From Bipolaris cookei (lineage: Eukaryota > Ascomycota > Dothideomycetes > Pleosporales > Pleosporaceae): a DNA stretch of 64,000 bases. This document shows positions 23,758-36,232 of the stretch, piece after piece. The translations under genes were made by a program, and so were the position numbers. Below the pieces are notes generated by a model, which did not search any database, had not been told where the DNA came from, and worked only from the letters and a program-made list of their open reading frames with translations. The stretch is from contig NRSV01000065.1 of NCBI GenBank assembly GCA_002286855.1, forward strand, positions 124,001 to 188,000, written 5' to 3'. Numbering within the stretch: the stretch's first letter is position 1; the number at the start of each line of letters is the position of its first letter.

Positions 23758-26700
23758 ATGGGCAAGAAGCAACCCTCCCTTGAGGGCCACAAGTCTGGCC
23801 AGGCTAACAACCCCCTCTCCAAGCCCGCCCACGCCCTTACCTGGAAGCAGGTTGTTGAGGAGGTCAAGTGCAATGCCGAAGACGGACTCACCACTGCCGA
23901 AGCAAAGTCTCGACATGAAAAGTATGGGAACAACGATCTCGGCGACGATGGAGGAGTATCGCCGGCCAAAATTCTGCTAAGACAGGTCGCCAACGCTATG
24001 ACGCTGGTAGGTCAAATGCCATCACTGCGAACCAGAGACAGTGAAAACTAACCCAACGCAGATTTTAATTGCAGCCATGGCTGTCTCATTTGCTATTGAA
24101 TCATGGATCGAGGGTGGTGTAGTAACTGCCATCATTCTGCTCAATGTTGTCATCGGGTTTGTGCAAGAATACAATGCTGAAAAGACAATGGACTCGCTCC
24201 GATCCTTGTCTTCGCCTACTGCCACCGCTGCCCGAGACGGAAAAACGGTTACGATCCCGACTATCGAGGTAGTTCCCGGCGATCTGATCGAGTTGAAGAC
24301 GGGTGACACTGTTCCAGCGGATATTCGGTACGTCATTGCCACGCTAAACTCAATTTTGGGCCACACACCACTAACATGGACACAGTATCATTGAGGCTTT
24401 GAACTTCGAGACCGATGAGGCCCTGCTTACCGGAGAATCACTTCCTGTATCCAAAGATGGCGATGCCGTCTTTGACGAGGATACTGGTCCTGGCGACCGT
24501 CTTAACATTGCCTACAGTTCCTCGACTGTCACCAAGGGACGTGCTCGCGGTGTTGTTTTCGCTACTGGCATGTACACTGAGATTGGATCTATTGCCATGT
24601 CCCTCCGACAGAAGGGTTCACGTGTCCGAGAGGTCAAGCGCAAGCCCGATGGAAAGGCTAAGCCGCATCGCTATGCCCAGGCATGGTCCTTGACTCTTGC
24701 TGATATGGTTGGCCACTTCCTTGGTGTTAACGTCGGTACTCCGCTGCAAAAGAAACTCGCTCGCCTTGCTATCCTCTTGTTTGGCGTTGCGGTCGTCTGC
24801 GCTATCATTGTGCTTGCCGCCAACGAATTCTCTAACAACAGCGAGGTTATCATCTATGCCGTTGCTACTGGTCTCTCCATGATCCCAGCCTCTCTGACAG
24901 TCGTCCTGACCATCACCATGGCTGCCGGTACAAAACGCATGGTGCAGCGTCACGTTATTGTGCGCAACTTGAAGTCTCTTGAGGCCCTTGGTGGTGTTAC
25001 CGACATTTGTTCCGACAAGACCGGTACCCTCACACAAGGAAAGATGGTTGCAAAGAAGGCTTGGATCCCTGCCAAGGGCACTTATTCTGTTGGACAGTCT
25101 GACGAGCCGCACAACCCCACTGCCGGAGCTCTGTCTTTCAACCCCAAGCAACCCCGACACATTGACGCTGACATGGACGAAAAGACTTCGACCTGGGAGG
25201 AGCTTCTCCAAGACAACCCGCATTTTGTAGACTATCTCAAGGTTGCATCACTCGCTAATCTGGCTCACGTTCACCAGACTGATGAGGGCCAATGGAACGC
25301 ACGAGGTGACCCCACGGAAATCGCTATCCAGGTATTCGCATCTCGCTTCAAATGGAACCGTCTCGAACACACGGGTGGTGACACACCTGCCTGGAAGCAA
25401 CTCGCTGAATTCCCCTTCGACTCTGATGTTAAGAAGATGTCTGTGATCTTCGAAGAAACTGTTACCAACAAAAAATATGTCTTCACCAAGGGTGCCGTTG
25501 AGCGAGTCATCTATTCATGCACACGTGTATTCACTGATGAGAGTGACGCTGGCGTTGAGCTGGACGATGACTACCGTGAGGAGATTTTGGCCAACATGGA
25601 ATCACTCGCTGCCATGGGGCTGCGTGTCTTGGCTCTTGCAAGCAAGGAATACGATGGACCTTCCCCTAAAAAGGGCGAGGAACTGCAACGCGAGGGCATC
25701 GAGCAAGATCTCATCTTTCGTGGTCTTGTCGGTTTGTATGATCCCCCTAGACCTGAAACGGCTGGCTCTGTTCGTCAATGCCAGAAGGCGGGCATCGAAG
25801 TCCATATGCTTACTGGTGATCATCCTGGAACTGCTCGCGCCATTGCTATTGAAGTCGGTATCGTGCCTTCGAACATGGGAACTCTTCCCAAGGAAACCAC
25901 GGACGCCATGGTCATGACTGCATCTCAGTTCGACAAGCTCACCGACGACGAAATCGATGCCCTCCCACTTCTCCCACTTGTCATTGCTCGTTGCGCCCCC
26001 AACACCAAGGTCCGTATGATTGACGCGCTCCATCGACGAAAGGCTTTCACTGGTATGACTGGTGACGGTGTCAACGACTCTCCATCTCTGAAGCGCTCGG
26101 ATGTCGGTATCGGAATGGGTACAGGATCTGATGTCGCCAAAGACGCTTCTGATATCGTTCTGACCGACGACAACTTTGCATCTATTCTCAACGCTATCGA
26201 GGAGGGCCGCCGCATGTTTGACAACATTCAGAAATTTATTCTGCACTTGCTCGCCCAAAACATTGCGCAGGCATGTGTGTTGCTTATTGGTCTTGCATTC
26301 AAGGACGAGAGTGGACTTTCCGTCTTCCCTGTGTCTCCGGTTGAAGTCATGTGGATCATTATGATTACCTCGTCGCTTCCTGACATGGGTCTTGGTTTCG
26401 AAGTCGCTGCGCCAGATATTCTCAACAGACCTCCACAGAGTGTAAGTCTCCCGTCACTGAACAGAATGTTTTCCGGACATTTACTGACAAGCCACAGCTC
26501 AAGCGTGGTGTTTTCACCCTCGAGGTCATCTGCGATATGTTCGTCTACGGTCTCTGGATTGCTGCACTCTGCCTAGGCGCCTTCTCCCTTGTTATGTTCG
26601 GCTTTGGTGATGGTAACCTGGGATTCAACTGCAATGAGACGTACAACCCCACTTGCGAGACCGTTTTCCGCGCTCGTGCGACCACTTTTGCCTGCCTTAC

Positions 26701-27133
26701 CTGGTTTTCGGTTTTCCTGGCATGGCAAATGTTGGACATGCGCCGCTCATTCTTCAGGATGCAGCCTGGATCGAACAAGTACTTCACACAATGGGCACTC
26801 GATGTCTGGCGCAACAAGTTCCTCTTTTTCTCTATTGTCTTTGCGTTTGTCACCATCTTTCCCGTCCTGTACATTCCCGTCATCAACGACAAGGTCTTCA
26901 GACACAAAGGAATCAGCTGGGAATGGGCCATTGTCTTCATTGCCACATTCCTCTTCTTCCTCGGCATTGAGTCATGGAAGTGGAGCAAGCGAGTCTACTT
27001 CAGGAGGCGCGAGGCGAAGAGTGGTGGTGGCAGGCGGGGCTCCATTGATCTGGAGCAACGTGTATTTGAGCGATACCTCAGCACAGCCATCAGCACCGAC
27101 GAAGATGCGACAGACAAGAAGTCGTCTGCTTAG
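23758..27133 (+). CDS. ENA1: P-type Na+/K+ efflux ATPase, ENA type (type IID)
   Basis: Four exons (23758..24006, 24062..24327, 24386..26441, 26498..27133) give 1068 residues. Order: cation-ATPase N-terminal domain (about 25-80), first membrane pair, actuator domain with TGES at 187-190, transmembrane helix with the IPASL motif near 339, phosphorylation site DKTGT at 382-386 (aspartyl-phosphate D382), nucleotide domain with KGAVE, LTGDHP near 647, hinge GDGVNDSP at 731-738, then the last membrane helices. IPASL and the overall layout match fungal sodium or potassium efflux pumps rather than SERCA or PMR1 calcium pumps. It would act at the plasma membrane to expel Na+ or K+ under salt and alkaline stress. 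The short C-terminal tail is Ser/Asp/Lys-rich. All catalytic motifs are intact. Confidence 0.95.
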
Positions 27134-28556
27134 ACGTGCAAGCGAACGATTTGGAACGATGATACCAATGCTATGTCTTTATTTGGATTTTGAATGTTTT
27201 ATGGTAGATGGTAGTCTGCAAAGGGGAGTTTGAATTTGTTTGCATAGCATGCTATTACGATACCTTGGGCACTCTGTGCTGGGACAGATAGGATTTTCTA
27301 GTTATATCACGAACATAGTAATTAAGACATGATAAACAACAACATTGGACTAGGTCATTGTGACTGAGAGTGTTGGTACAACTGCGGGTTTGTTTGCTCC
27401 GTACATACTCACAGCACAGCAGCGGTAGAGTGCCGTGCCCACTCTTATGCCGAAGATAGCCACAGTAATCAATCAGCTTAGCTGTATGTCAATATATCCT
27501 TGAGTTGGTTTATTGAGATAGGATTGCTTTTTCTCAAACCTTGTGTAGCCATGCAGTGGGCTGCTGCTGGTTAGGCGTCCCAACATGATCCACAGGCGGC
27601 CTTCTGGACTCGGTTACACGGGTGGGAGGATGACTTGGCAATCTTTTCCGCTCCACTCCATACCAAGGCCGATGGGTGGGCTCTCTGGGCGTCTAGAGCT
27701 CGCTAACAGCCAAATTGCATCTCAGGCTTCTTCTGGCAAACGTCAGCCCAGACAGCCGAGACTACGTGTTATTGATTGTCCAAGACAAAGCAAGGGTGGG
27801 TGTGCGACTGGTGGAGCGGAGTTGTCTTGGACATGCGGACTGATATAAGAGGCATCAGCTGCATATCGAAACAAGACCTGACAGATGTCTATCTCGAGGA
27901 TCAACGTGACATGACAAGGCGCAGCGCTATCACTGCCATGAGTCCCCAGGCCAGGAGTGTTCAACACACTGTATGTAAGCCCACTGCGCCTACTGCAGAG
28001 ACGCGCGGGTTGCCGCGTTTGGCCATCAGTAAGAAAGTAGCCACCACATGGTCAATACGACCAACACGACCAACACGACCCTATGTGGTCGAGTGGCTTG
28101 TAGACCGGTCATTTATATACTATGTTGTCGAATAGGGCTAAGAAGATAGAAACCGAAGCTGACAACGGACTACGTGGCTTTGGAGGCTGTGTGGATGGAG
28201 ATGTCATACACCCCAGGCGGAGCCTCGGATAGGATCAAGTCCGAGGTCCTGTGTCTCTTAGGTCATAACCCACTGCGAACCTCGCCACCTGCTTACCCGA
28301 ACCCAAACCAAACTCACCTTGTCACCCGCCAGCTGCCGCGGAAATAACCACAAAAGGGCATTTTGCACCTGATCCACAACCAAACCCCTTATCGTCAGGC
28401 ATTCTGTCTCGAGGCCATCGGCTGCACGCGCAATCCATTCCTGCCGTCTTAGCTGCTTGCGTCAGTTCCGTCGCCTGCGTTCCCCGCAACGTGCCTCTCC
28501 ACCTGCATCGCTTTCTCTCCGATCCGATACCAGGACCTAGTAGACCGCAACTTGCC
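27134..28556. other. 1.4 kb spacer between ENA and the RING gene
   Basis: Expected contents are the ENA 3' UTR and the RING gene promoter. No convincing frame was seen. A short CAACACGAC tandem repeat lies at 28053-28079. Confidence 0.45.
28053..28079. repeat. 9 bp tandem repeat, three copies
   Basis: The unit CAACACGAC is repeated three times, the first copy with one mismatch, in the spacer before the RING gene. Confidence 0.6.
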
Positions 28557-29560
28557 ATGCCAGCAGTTTCTGGTGAGCACGACGTGCATTTTCTCCATGC
28601 GCGAGAATGGCAAAAGACTATCGGCAACTCGGGTATGACGCCTACTGCATTTAGCTTCTTGATTCCTGTATTTGTCGTGGCTATCATAGCGCCTTTGTAA
28701 GTATTTCCAAATCTAGATAATCATCCCATCTTTATGCGAATCACGGCCTTTTATGGACAATTGTAAAATAATTCCCACCAAGTGGTCCAGGTATGAGATG
28801 TTTGGGTTAATTGAATGAACAGTGTGTGCATCTTTTGCATTCGCAAACGACGACGACAACAAATTCCTGTCACAACACGGCCAACAACAAAAGTCAAGAA
28901 GCCTGCGCTAAGACGAGAAGAAGCAAGAGAGAAGCTCAAAGAAGTCACTGAAATATCCTCGCAAGCAAGCGATGTCGGAGAAGAAAACCGAGAGAGGCCC
29001 GAAGGAGAATCCCAGTCTATATCTGAACGAGAGTGGTATGCCAACCTATCATTCCACATAGTATTGACATGAATCCTGACACACCCATCAGTGCCATATG
29101 TCTCTCAGCCCTTTACCCACCATCCCCGCCAGAGCCCGCAAAACTCTCACCAGAAACACCTAATTCCGACACTCCCGCACCTTCATCCATAACATCCGAC
29201 CAATCCAAATCCACCAGCCCAACCATCACCACCCCCCAATCCGACTCGGAACCCATCCTCAAGCTCACCGCCTGCTCCCATGAGTTCCATGCCGAATGCC
29301 TCGTATCCTGGTTTATCCTGCGCAAAACCAGTTGCCCCATCTGCCGCTCTATGTACATGAGCAAAGAAGAAATGGACAAATACGATGAGGGCGAGCAAAT
29401 CGCCCTCGGCAGGACACCTTCTGCCACCGTCACAACGCCTACTCCGGATCTTGAAGCCCAACAGCAGACAACGCCACCAGAAGCAACGGCTACGGTGCGC
29501 AACTGGCAGTACTTCTTGTACGGCCGTGATGCGTATCGGCGTACGAGAGACAGAGGCTAG
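28557..29560 (+). CDS. Membrane-anchored RING-H2 finger protein, putative E3 ubiquitin ligase
   Basis: Three exons (28557..28696, 28823..29035, 29092..29560) give 273 residues. One transmembrane helix lies at about 31-53, followed at once by the basic stop-transfer RKRRRQ, so the C-terminal part is probably cytosolic. A charged, probably coiled segment follows. The RING-H2 set is C118-X2-C121, C179-X-H181-X2-H184-X2-C187, C199-X2-C202, the C3H2C3 order of E3 ligases. Between C121 and C179 there is a 57-residue Pro/Ser/Thr-rich loop, longer than the usual 9-39. Introns of 126 and 56 bp join in frame. The start at 28557 is the first ATG that leads into the membrane helix; an upstream frame extends without another good start. 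The substrate is unknown. Confidence 0.85.
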
Positions 29561-30339
29561 AGCCAGGGCGGCGCAGGGGCAGAGTTAACCTGCCGTCGAG
29601 ATGCAGAGTCAGTCTGCGACTGGTGGTGAAGAAAGTCAGCAATCCGATATTGATGCTACGGCTGCAGCTGCGGCTGTTGAAGCGACACAACAGTCGGAGC
29701 AGTCGGCTAAATCGAGATGGCAACGATTGCTCGGACGGGAGTGATATCGTATCACCACTGCGACATGACCGATACGATCTCGACTTTTGACGAGCAGTTT
29801 CACGTTTACTTATTGTACATCGTTTTCTCTTTTACCTCTCCCTCTCCCTCTCTCTTTCTTTTCTGGGAATTATATGCTACGAATGGGTTGTTTGTGAATA
29901 TAATTTTGGGGTATATCATGTTTTGTTTGTTCTAGTCACAGTTTGCACAGAGTTCGAGATACCCAGAAATGGTTTTCTTCCCAAAGGGAATACATTTTGT
30001 TTTTTTTTGGCTACGATTAGATGTCTATTGTTGTGGAAAGTCATAGTAAGTATCGGGTAAATTGTACAGAGTGTATTATCACAGGACATGTGGAATATGA
30101 TGTTTCTTACTAAGGAAAAATTAAGTATTACATGCAAGGACTTGCACGCAAAACTTGATTGAGATAATTGAAAACAAACGTGACATATCAGACACCAAGA
30201 TTCAAGCCAATCGTACATCTATTCTTGACACATGGACAAAATGGGGGGGTATTCTGATGACAAAGGCAAAAATCCACCACCATCTACCAATAACACCAAT
30301 ATCTACTATATAATCCAAAATGCCTTTTCTCCATCACAA
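29561..30339. other. Convergent 3' spacer
   Basis: The RING gene (+) and the phospholipase gene (-) end toward each other here. A pyrimidine run of CTCTCC units occupies 29835-29868. The remainder is AT-rich, as for 3' UTRs. No gene was seen. Confidence 0.5.
29835..29868. repeat. CTCTCC-type pyrimidine repeat
   Basis: A run of pyrimidines with three CTCTCC-like units lies in the convergent spacer, just downstream of the RING gene. Confidence 0.55.
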
Positions 30340-33300
30340 CTACTCCTTTGGTTTAAACACACGATGTCTAGCCAATAGCTGCGAAATCATAAAATGCGAT
30401 ACGTCCTCGTCCGCCCAATACGTCATGTGACTAGCAATACTAGCCAGAAGCGAAATGTCAAAGGCCTGTATTGTCTTAATGTTAATATGCATGATTCCTA
30501 AGCAAAAAAGTAACAGTGGGACGGCAGAGTACTTACGCCTTCCTGTATACTGTAATCCACCCTCCCATTCGAATTTAACCGGCGCACTTTTTGTTCCTCC
30601 TTTTTCAGCTTGCGGCTTCGTTCCTCGAGCTCCTGCCACTCGAGATCCTTTTCAATGTCGTGTTCGCCATCGTCTGTCTGCTGGCTCTTTCTGCGCTTCT
30701 GGAAGCCGGCAAAGAGGGTTTCAATGTCTGATTCGATCAGGGTGGGTGGATGCTCGCCGTCTTCGCCTTCGGCAATGGTTTCTTGGCCGAGGCGACGGCG
30801 GCGTTCTTCGCTGATGAAGGCGCTGGTGGGCTCATTGAGGCCCGGGACGAGATTCAGATTGCCAGAGTTGGGAGCGACGGTTAGAGGGCGAGAGGATCGT
30901 TGGCCTTGGGCGCCGCCGGCCATGTCGGTTCCCGAAATGCCTAGGCTTCGGTTGAGGAGTCCACTCGCGATACCTGAGGAATATTTGTTAATACCAATAA
31001 GAACATGAGAATGAGCATAGGCAATTGCTTGGAGCTCCCAGTATTGCAATTCAAAATAGCGACTTCTAAATTAGATCAACACTTACCTGAGCCGAGAGAG
31101 GTCCAGAAGTCTGTCACGCCCTGACCAACTCGTTGACCAATGCCAGTGATACCCTGAGCGGCTGGTGTGCCAAAAATACCTTTCTTCGTATATGGTAGAG
31201 GTTGCGCCTTCAGAGAAGACATGGCTGGTGATATCAGAGGTTCAAGACGATAGCTAATGGGATCGGTCGGGTGGAAGATGTTGAAAACTTGCTTGCAAAG
31301 TGGCGAGGAAATCGTTATATCGAAAGCATGCTCATCAACCTCTGGCGCAAATGGGTCATCAATAGGTGTCGCAGGTGTTACCGGTGGGACAAAGGTAGCT
31401 GAAGGAGCTTGTGGTCTTCCGGCAATCGTTCTTCCCTTGAGCATCTGGAACAGGCCGATAGGTGATCCAAGGGCATAGAAATCTTCTACTTCAAAGTCCA
31501 GTTTCAGGCCTTCTTCAGTTGATCGCCGTTGTTTGGTTGATTGTGAACTCGGTTTCGCCTTGGGATCTTTTTGCATGCATAAAACATCAAACATGATAGC
31601 AGAACCAAGTGAGTGACCAACAAGACTGACTTTACCCTTGAAAGAAGGATTGCGCTCTTTGAAAAGGTGGTAGGCACGGTTGAGTTCCTTGACAACGATT
31701 CGTGAAATATGGCCTTTGTATGCGGGGCTTTGGTATAGTAAAATGTCAAGAGCGAGATCTGTAAGAAAGTTACGAACGGCAGGAACACCTTCAACGGTAA
31801 TGTCTTCGAGGTTAGGGTATTCTTCGTCTTCATGGTCGAGATCGCCCAAATCATGTTCCTTGCGATTATGTTTGAGACTTTGTTTTGGGAAATCTAGAAG
31901 GTGTCGCCAAATGATAGGAATGCACTGGATACGGTTGTTCTTGGTTGTTGACTCAACCTCTGCATTGAGAGCCTGTAGGTCGGGTGAGGCTGCATACACA
32001 GACTTGAGAGATTTACGCATAGTGTTCACGTCATGGATAAAGTTGATTGACTCCATGCGCATGCCAAGTCGTTGCCCGATACCATGGGTGACCAGAAGCA
32101 GATGCTCGATTTCACGGCCTTGGTCACTGTCGTTCTGAGCCTTGTAATCCTCACGCATCTCCTTTTCTTCACGTTTTCGCATTGCCTCTTCCTGCTGCTG
32201 CTCATATTCAGGTTTCGATGACGTCAACAGCGAGGATACCTGCCTCTCTAGATTGCGTCTGCGCGTTTGCGAAGGCGACATGCTCCTTTCATTCTCCGAT
32301 GTGTCTTCATCAGTACTAGCGTCCGAATCCGACTGCTTGCCGTGATCTGAACCATATGCCAGGGACGGGGTCTCGGGTCGCCCGCTCGGCTTCGCGCTCT
32401 GAGGGCCTTTGGCCAGAACCGGCTGCTTCTTCTTGTCTGCCGGGTCCGTATACCCGCGAATGTATTTGTTTCCAGCATAATGTGCGCCTCCAGCAAAGCG
32501 TTGGTACAAAGTGCTACCCATACGTGACCACATATCGTCCGTCAGCAACCATGCTGTTGTCTCATCTTGATAAGTCACAGTCGAATTTAGATGAGCGCCA
32601 AAAAGGCGATGCGTCCTGGGCAGGTCCGCGGGGGCGTTTGAATTTGTAGCAGAATATGCTGGCTTTGCGTCTTCGGCCTGATTTTCAGCTTCTTTTTTCA
32701 GACTATCATATGAAGACTTTGGTGTTACAGGATTCGATGTCGAGTCACGGTTCAGCCGGCCCAGTTCTTTTCGGTGGTCTTCACCAGCCAGCGGCCCCAT
32801 GGACAGCGGCCTTGCGCGAGGTTGCGAAACTGCTCGCTTCTCCTCTGGTTTGCTAAACTTCCACGGCTTGACTTTTAGATAACCTTCCTCGAGCTGCATA
32901 GCCAGACCCTCGTCAACAGCCTCGCCATCTGGTGTAAACCACGTTCCTCGCTTAACATCGTATACCGGACCCAGCCAGTATGCTGGCGCCAACTCGCGTG
33001 TTTCTATCTCAACATCGAATAGATAGTCTTCGTTGACGGGGACCTTTGTGGTCTTGGGGGCCACAGGATTTGGCTGAATAGGCGTCAAAGGGCTTCCGAT
33101 TCCTTTTCGCAACTCGTCCATATCCGTCTCGTCAGCTGTCTTCTGGAATGCTGTCTCAATAGCGCGCGAGTCGCTAGCACTAAAGGGTATCCATTTTCTG
33201 GGTTTAGGCAGGGCGGTATCGGGCGCCATGGCGTGTTTGGAGAGCGGTTTCCTTTTTGGAGTCTACAGCTGTCAGTCAAGGAAAACATGGACCGGCTCCT

Positions 33301-33619
33301 CCGAAACGCCTGCGCAAGACTCTCAGTACATTGGCGTACTTACGTCTATGGCATGGAACCACCTCACAGCCAACGGCGGGCAGTCCTGAGGATAGCGCTT
33401 GAGACTCAGCCGGTGCCTGCGATCAATGATGTGGTCGCCTCCTTGCTGGGGAGCGAGCCCAGTCGCAATACGCTCCTTCTCCTTCTCTTGCTCCATCTTT
33501 TTTACTCTCTCCATACTTGCCTCGGGCTTGGGCGTCGATGGAGGCTTGGGGGTGCCGGCACGAGATGACCACGGCGAGAGATTTGAGAGGAAGCCCTGCT
33601 TGTTATCGGGGGCAGACAT
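30340..33619 (-). CDS. DDHD-domain phospholipase (PA-PLA1 family)
   Basis: Four exons (33619..33344, 33262..31087, 30973..30537, 30465..30340) give 1004 residues. The N-terminal half has a region related to the intracellular PLA1 family, including YWLGPVYDVKRGTWF near residue 190. A low-complexity acidic stretch follows. The lipase part begins at LLLVTHGIGQRLG and carries the nucleophile elbow GHSLGS (about 641-646, Ser643). The DDHD region follows, with VEDFYALGSPIG, FHPTDPISYRLEPL, a basic acidic insert, VDYSIQEG and a final MTYWADEDVSHFMI. The terminal DDHD elements lie in exons 3 and 4, which confirms the splices. Family members hydrolyse phosphatidic acid and related phospholipids at ER, Golgi or mitochondrial membranes. 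Confidence 0.93.
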
Positions 33620-34045
33620 CCTGTCGACTGGTGGACTGCTCCCGCCCACGGAACGGAGTTTGCTGAGCCAGGACTGGGCGCGGTGTGGTGCAGCTTGGGG
33701 ACAGGCGCGCTTCAGGCGGGGTGGGCGACAAAGCACGCGAAGAGCAATGCGTGGATGCAGCGTGGAAGCGGCGTGGATGCGACGTAATGGCGGTGAGAAA
33801 AACAGAAACGAAATAAAAAATGAAGAATAGAAACGACTAAGTAATGGAGAGAGGTCAGGTCATGGCATGTGCGTGTGCGTGTGCATTGAGTTGAAGCATG
33901 TCTTGCATGTGCCTGCCGCGACATAAGCCCGCCTGTTACATCACTCATTTTGGCCCCCTGTCGGTTCCCAACACGTGGGGCAACCATAAGTCCATCCCTT
34001 GATCATCTCCGAAAAGCACCGCCATTGCACCCTCAAACCATTGCC
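33620..34045. promoter_or_regulatory. Divergent promoter, DDHD phospholipase / 2EXR gene
   Basis: A 426 bp head-to-head spacer. It includes a short GTGCGTGTGCGTGT-like run near 33870. No TATA element is obvious. Confidence 0.4.
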
Positions 34046-35277
34046 ATGGCAATTTATACGCTGGCTGACCTGTATGTGCCCCCACGGCGATCCACCTCGA
34101 CCCCTCGTCAGTACCACCGCATGGCCACCGCAGGGCGACAGGACCACCGCTTCTCCCTCGCCGATGCGGTGGACCTGAAGCCCAAACTCCAGGCCCTAGA
34201 CAAGGCCCTGTCCGGAACATGTACCGGCCACAGCAGGGAGCTGGATTTCACAAGCATCGATGATGCAGTGAGCATCCAGCCTCCTCATGTTGCCGTCTAC
34301 GTCGACGGCTCAGAGGAGTTTTTTCTCATGGTGAAGACTATCTCGCGGCCAGACCTCATCCCCAAAGTTTTGGCCGAAGCAATCAAGGCCATGTCCCACG
34401 GCCGGCCCTATGTAAATATACATCGCACCTCAGACTTCAGAAAGGGCGCAGACCCCACCTTCTCCGACTTCCGCCCTATGCTGCCAGACATTGATCGTCT
34501 ATGTGGAACTGACCTTGCCGGCGTTGTCGCCAGACTCGAAGCTCAAGGCAAGCTGAGGGTTCCGTTGAGAGAGCAGTTACGTGCCTGTACTGACATGGCA
34601 CAGTCGCACCTTTTCCCTTCTTGCGACTTCCAGCTGAGCTCCGCCTGCAAGTGTACTCGTATGTTCTGCCCGAGCATCCTCGCGGTATTCTCCCAGCCTG
34701 GTGTCGCAAAGGCACTGGCCGGCGCCTTGCTCTCATGCGCGTCAACAGGCAAATGCACTGTGAAGTGCGGAAACATTACTATGAGCATGTGAATTTCCTG
34801 ATTTCAACCGTTTTCCAACTGGAAAACACGTCCTTATACGAAGATAACACCATATCTCTCCGCCAGTTAACAGAGAGTATGGATCCTAACATCTTTCTCC
34901 TGATCAAGGAGCTTTCCGTACGCATAAATGGTTCCTCGATTCAGAAAAGTCTTCGTAAAGATCCTAGATCGCCTCCATTTGCCTTAAAGTACATATTTGA
35001 TACATTTACAGGCCTTGAGCAGCTCACTATCACGTTCGGTACCGCGCCTCGTTCTAACATGTGGGCGGGACAAGATCAGGAGTCTATCCAAAGCAAGTAC
35101 ATGGATGAGATGAAGACGCGCTTCATCAAATATATCCCGCCATCGATCAAAGTATCTTGGGGGCACGAAGATGCAGCAAGGTTCTTCAACAGCAACATGG
35201 TCGAGAAGTCCTTATGGAGCGCCATACAAGAGCGAGCACCAACAGACACAAACCAGAGCGCTGATGTTCTATCTTGA
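34046..35277 (+). CDS. 2EXR-domain (fungal F-box-like) protein, exon structure uncertain
   Basis: Two open frames are needed. The first runs from ATG 34046 (good context, GCCATGG), with coding-like sequence through at least 34500. The second covers about 34604-35277 and holds the family hallmark FLRLPAELRLQVYSYVLP. The 2EXR family is a large, fungus-expanded group that begins with an LPxELR motif; its function is unknown. The frames differ by one step, so an intron or a frameshift lies between. The only usable acceptors, after the stop at 34591 in the second frame, are 34602-34603 (preceded by a CTGAC branch motif) and 34632-34633. Possible donors in matching phase are at about 34503 (GTGGAA) or 34582 (GTGCCT), both weak. 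A model 34046..34502 + 34604..35277 gives 376 residues. Confidence 0.6.
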
Positions 35278-35331
35278 ATAATTCCCACCGCACTCTATAC
35301 CATTGTATGTACACGAATTCAAGCAACCCCC

Positions 35332-35913
35332 CTACCCCAACAACGCCGCTGCCTTGTAAATCTGATACCCCGCCAACCCACTTCCCACCGCCCAAAAGCT
35401 ACTCCTCACAAAACTCGTCGCATGATCTGCAATCTGCACATACGACACAACGTACGCTGTCCTAACCGCAAACCATGCCGCCACAAACGTCGTCAGGCCC
35501 GTTGCATCACCAGACACTACTTCCCGTCCCAACCCCACGGCCGTCGTGCGCTCAGCAAGGATACTCGCGAACACGGCGGCGGCGAAAAGTGGCAGTTGCT
35601 CCATATTGTTTGATTGAGCATTTTCGGCGCGTTGGTATTTTTGGAAGCTGTTTTATCTGATGTCAGCTTCTCTTCTCATGTTCATATGTAAATCGTCTAA
35701 GAGGATTCAGAGTTGAACGAAAATAAGGACGTACACTGCATCCGGCACTTTCCCCTTTACAGCATCAGGAGATAAGGAGGCCTTGGGATTCGCATTGTTG
35801 ACCTTGTAGCCGTGCGAGGAAAGCAGGCTGCCTGCGTAGCCGTGGGGTATGAGGGAGAAGACGTAGTAGGCTGGGATGGCGAGGAGGGGGTAGTTGAGGC
35901 TGTTGGAAGGCAT
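35332..35913 (-). CDS. MAPEG-family membrane protein
   Basis: Two exons, 35913..35735 and 35647..35332 (intron 87 bp, donor GTACGT, acceptor ACAG), give 164 residues. Four hydrophobic segments are visible. The MAPEG signature region RAENAQSNNMEQLPLFAAAV is split just before by the intron and restored by splicing. MAPEG proteins are small membrane proteins including microsomal glutathione transferases and leukotriene C4 synthase; fungal members of this short type are mostly uncharacterised. A glutathione-dependent activity is possible but not shown. The stop lies only 54 bp from the stop of the convergent 2EXR gene, so their 3' UTRs must overlap or be very short. Confidence 0.88.
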
Positions 35914-36232
35914 TTTGGTTTTTTTAATTCAATTGGTTTGATATGTTTATGTAAATTGGCCTGGTTTCAATTGTATTAGAAGTGCAGAGAAAAGAGGTTG
36001 CTGTGTTTGAATGTTGCGGGGTCGTCATGGACTCGTCAATGTGAGGATTGACGTAGCCATGAGCTAGCATTGTCAATATGACGCCAACTTTCTGAACTAC
36101 TAGCATCACAATCCTTATTTTCGCCATATACATGGAAACGTTACATTTTCTTGCACCGGAAATAGTAGATTCATTTGTGAACGCATGTATCGACTAATAG
36201 CAACATCTATTCCCATCACCAAGTCTATCGAG
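35914..36232. other. Short spacer between tandem minus-strand genes
   Basis: A 319 bp, rather AT-rich stretch holding the MAPEG promoter and the 3' UTR of the phosphopantetheinyl transferase gene. No other feature was seen. Confidence 0.5.

Noticed and set aside
24618..25223. 201-codon minus-strand frame
   Set aside because: Lies wholly antisense to the ENA ATPase exon with intact catalytic motifs.
23758..27133. Calcium-pump (PMR1/SERCA) identity for the P-type ATPase
   Set aside because: The IPASL motif, the overall length and the short tail fit ENA-type pumps better.
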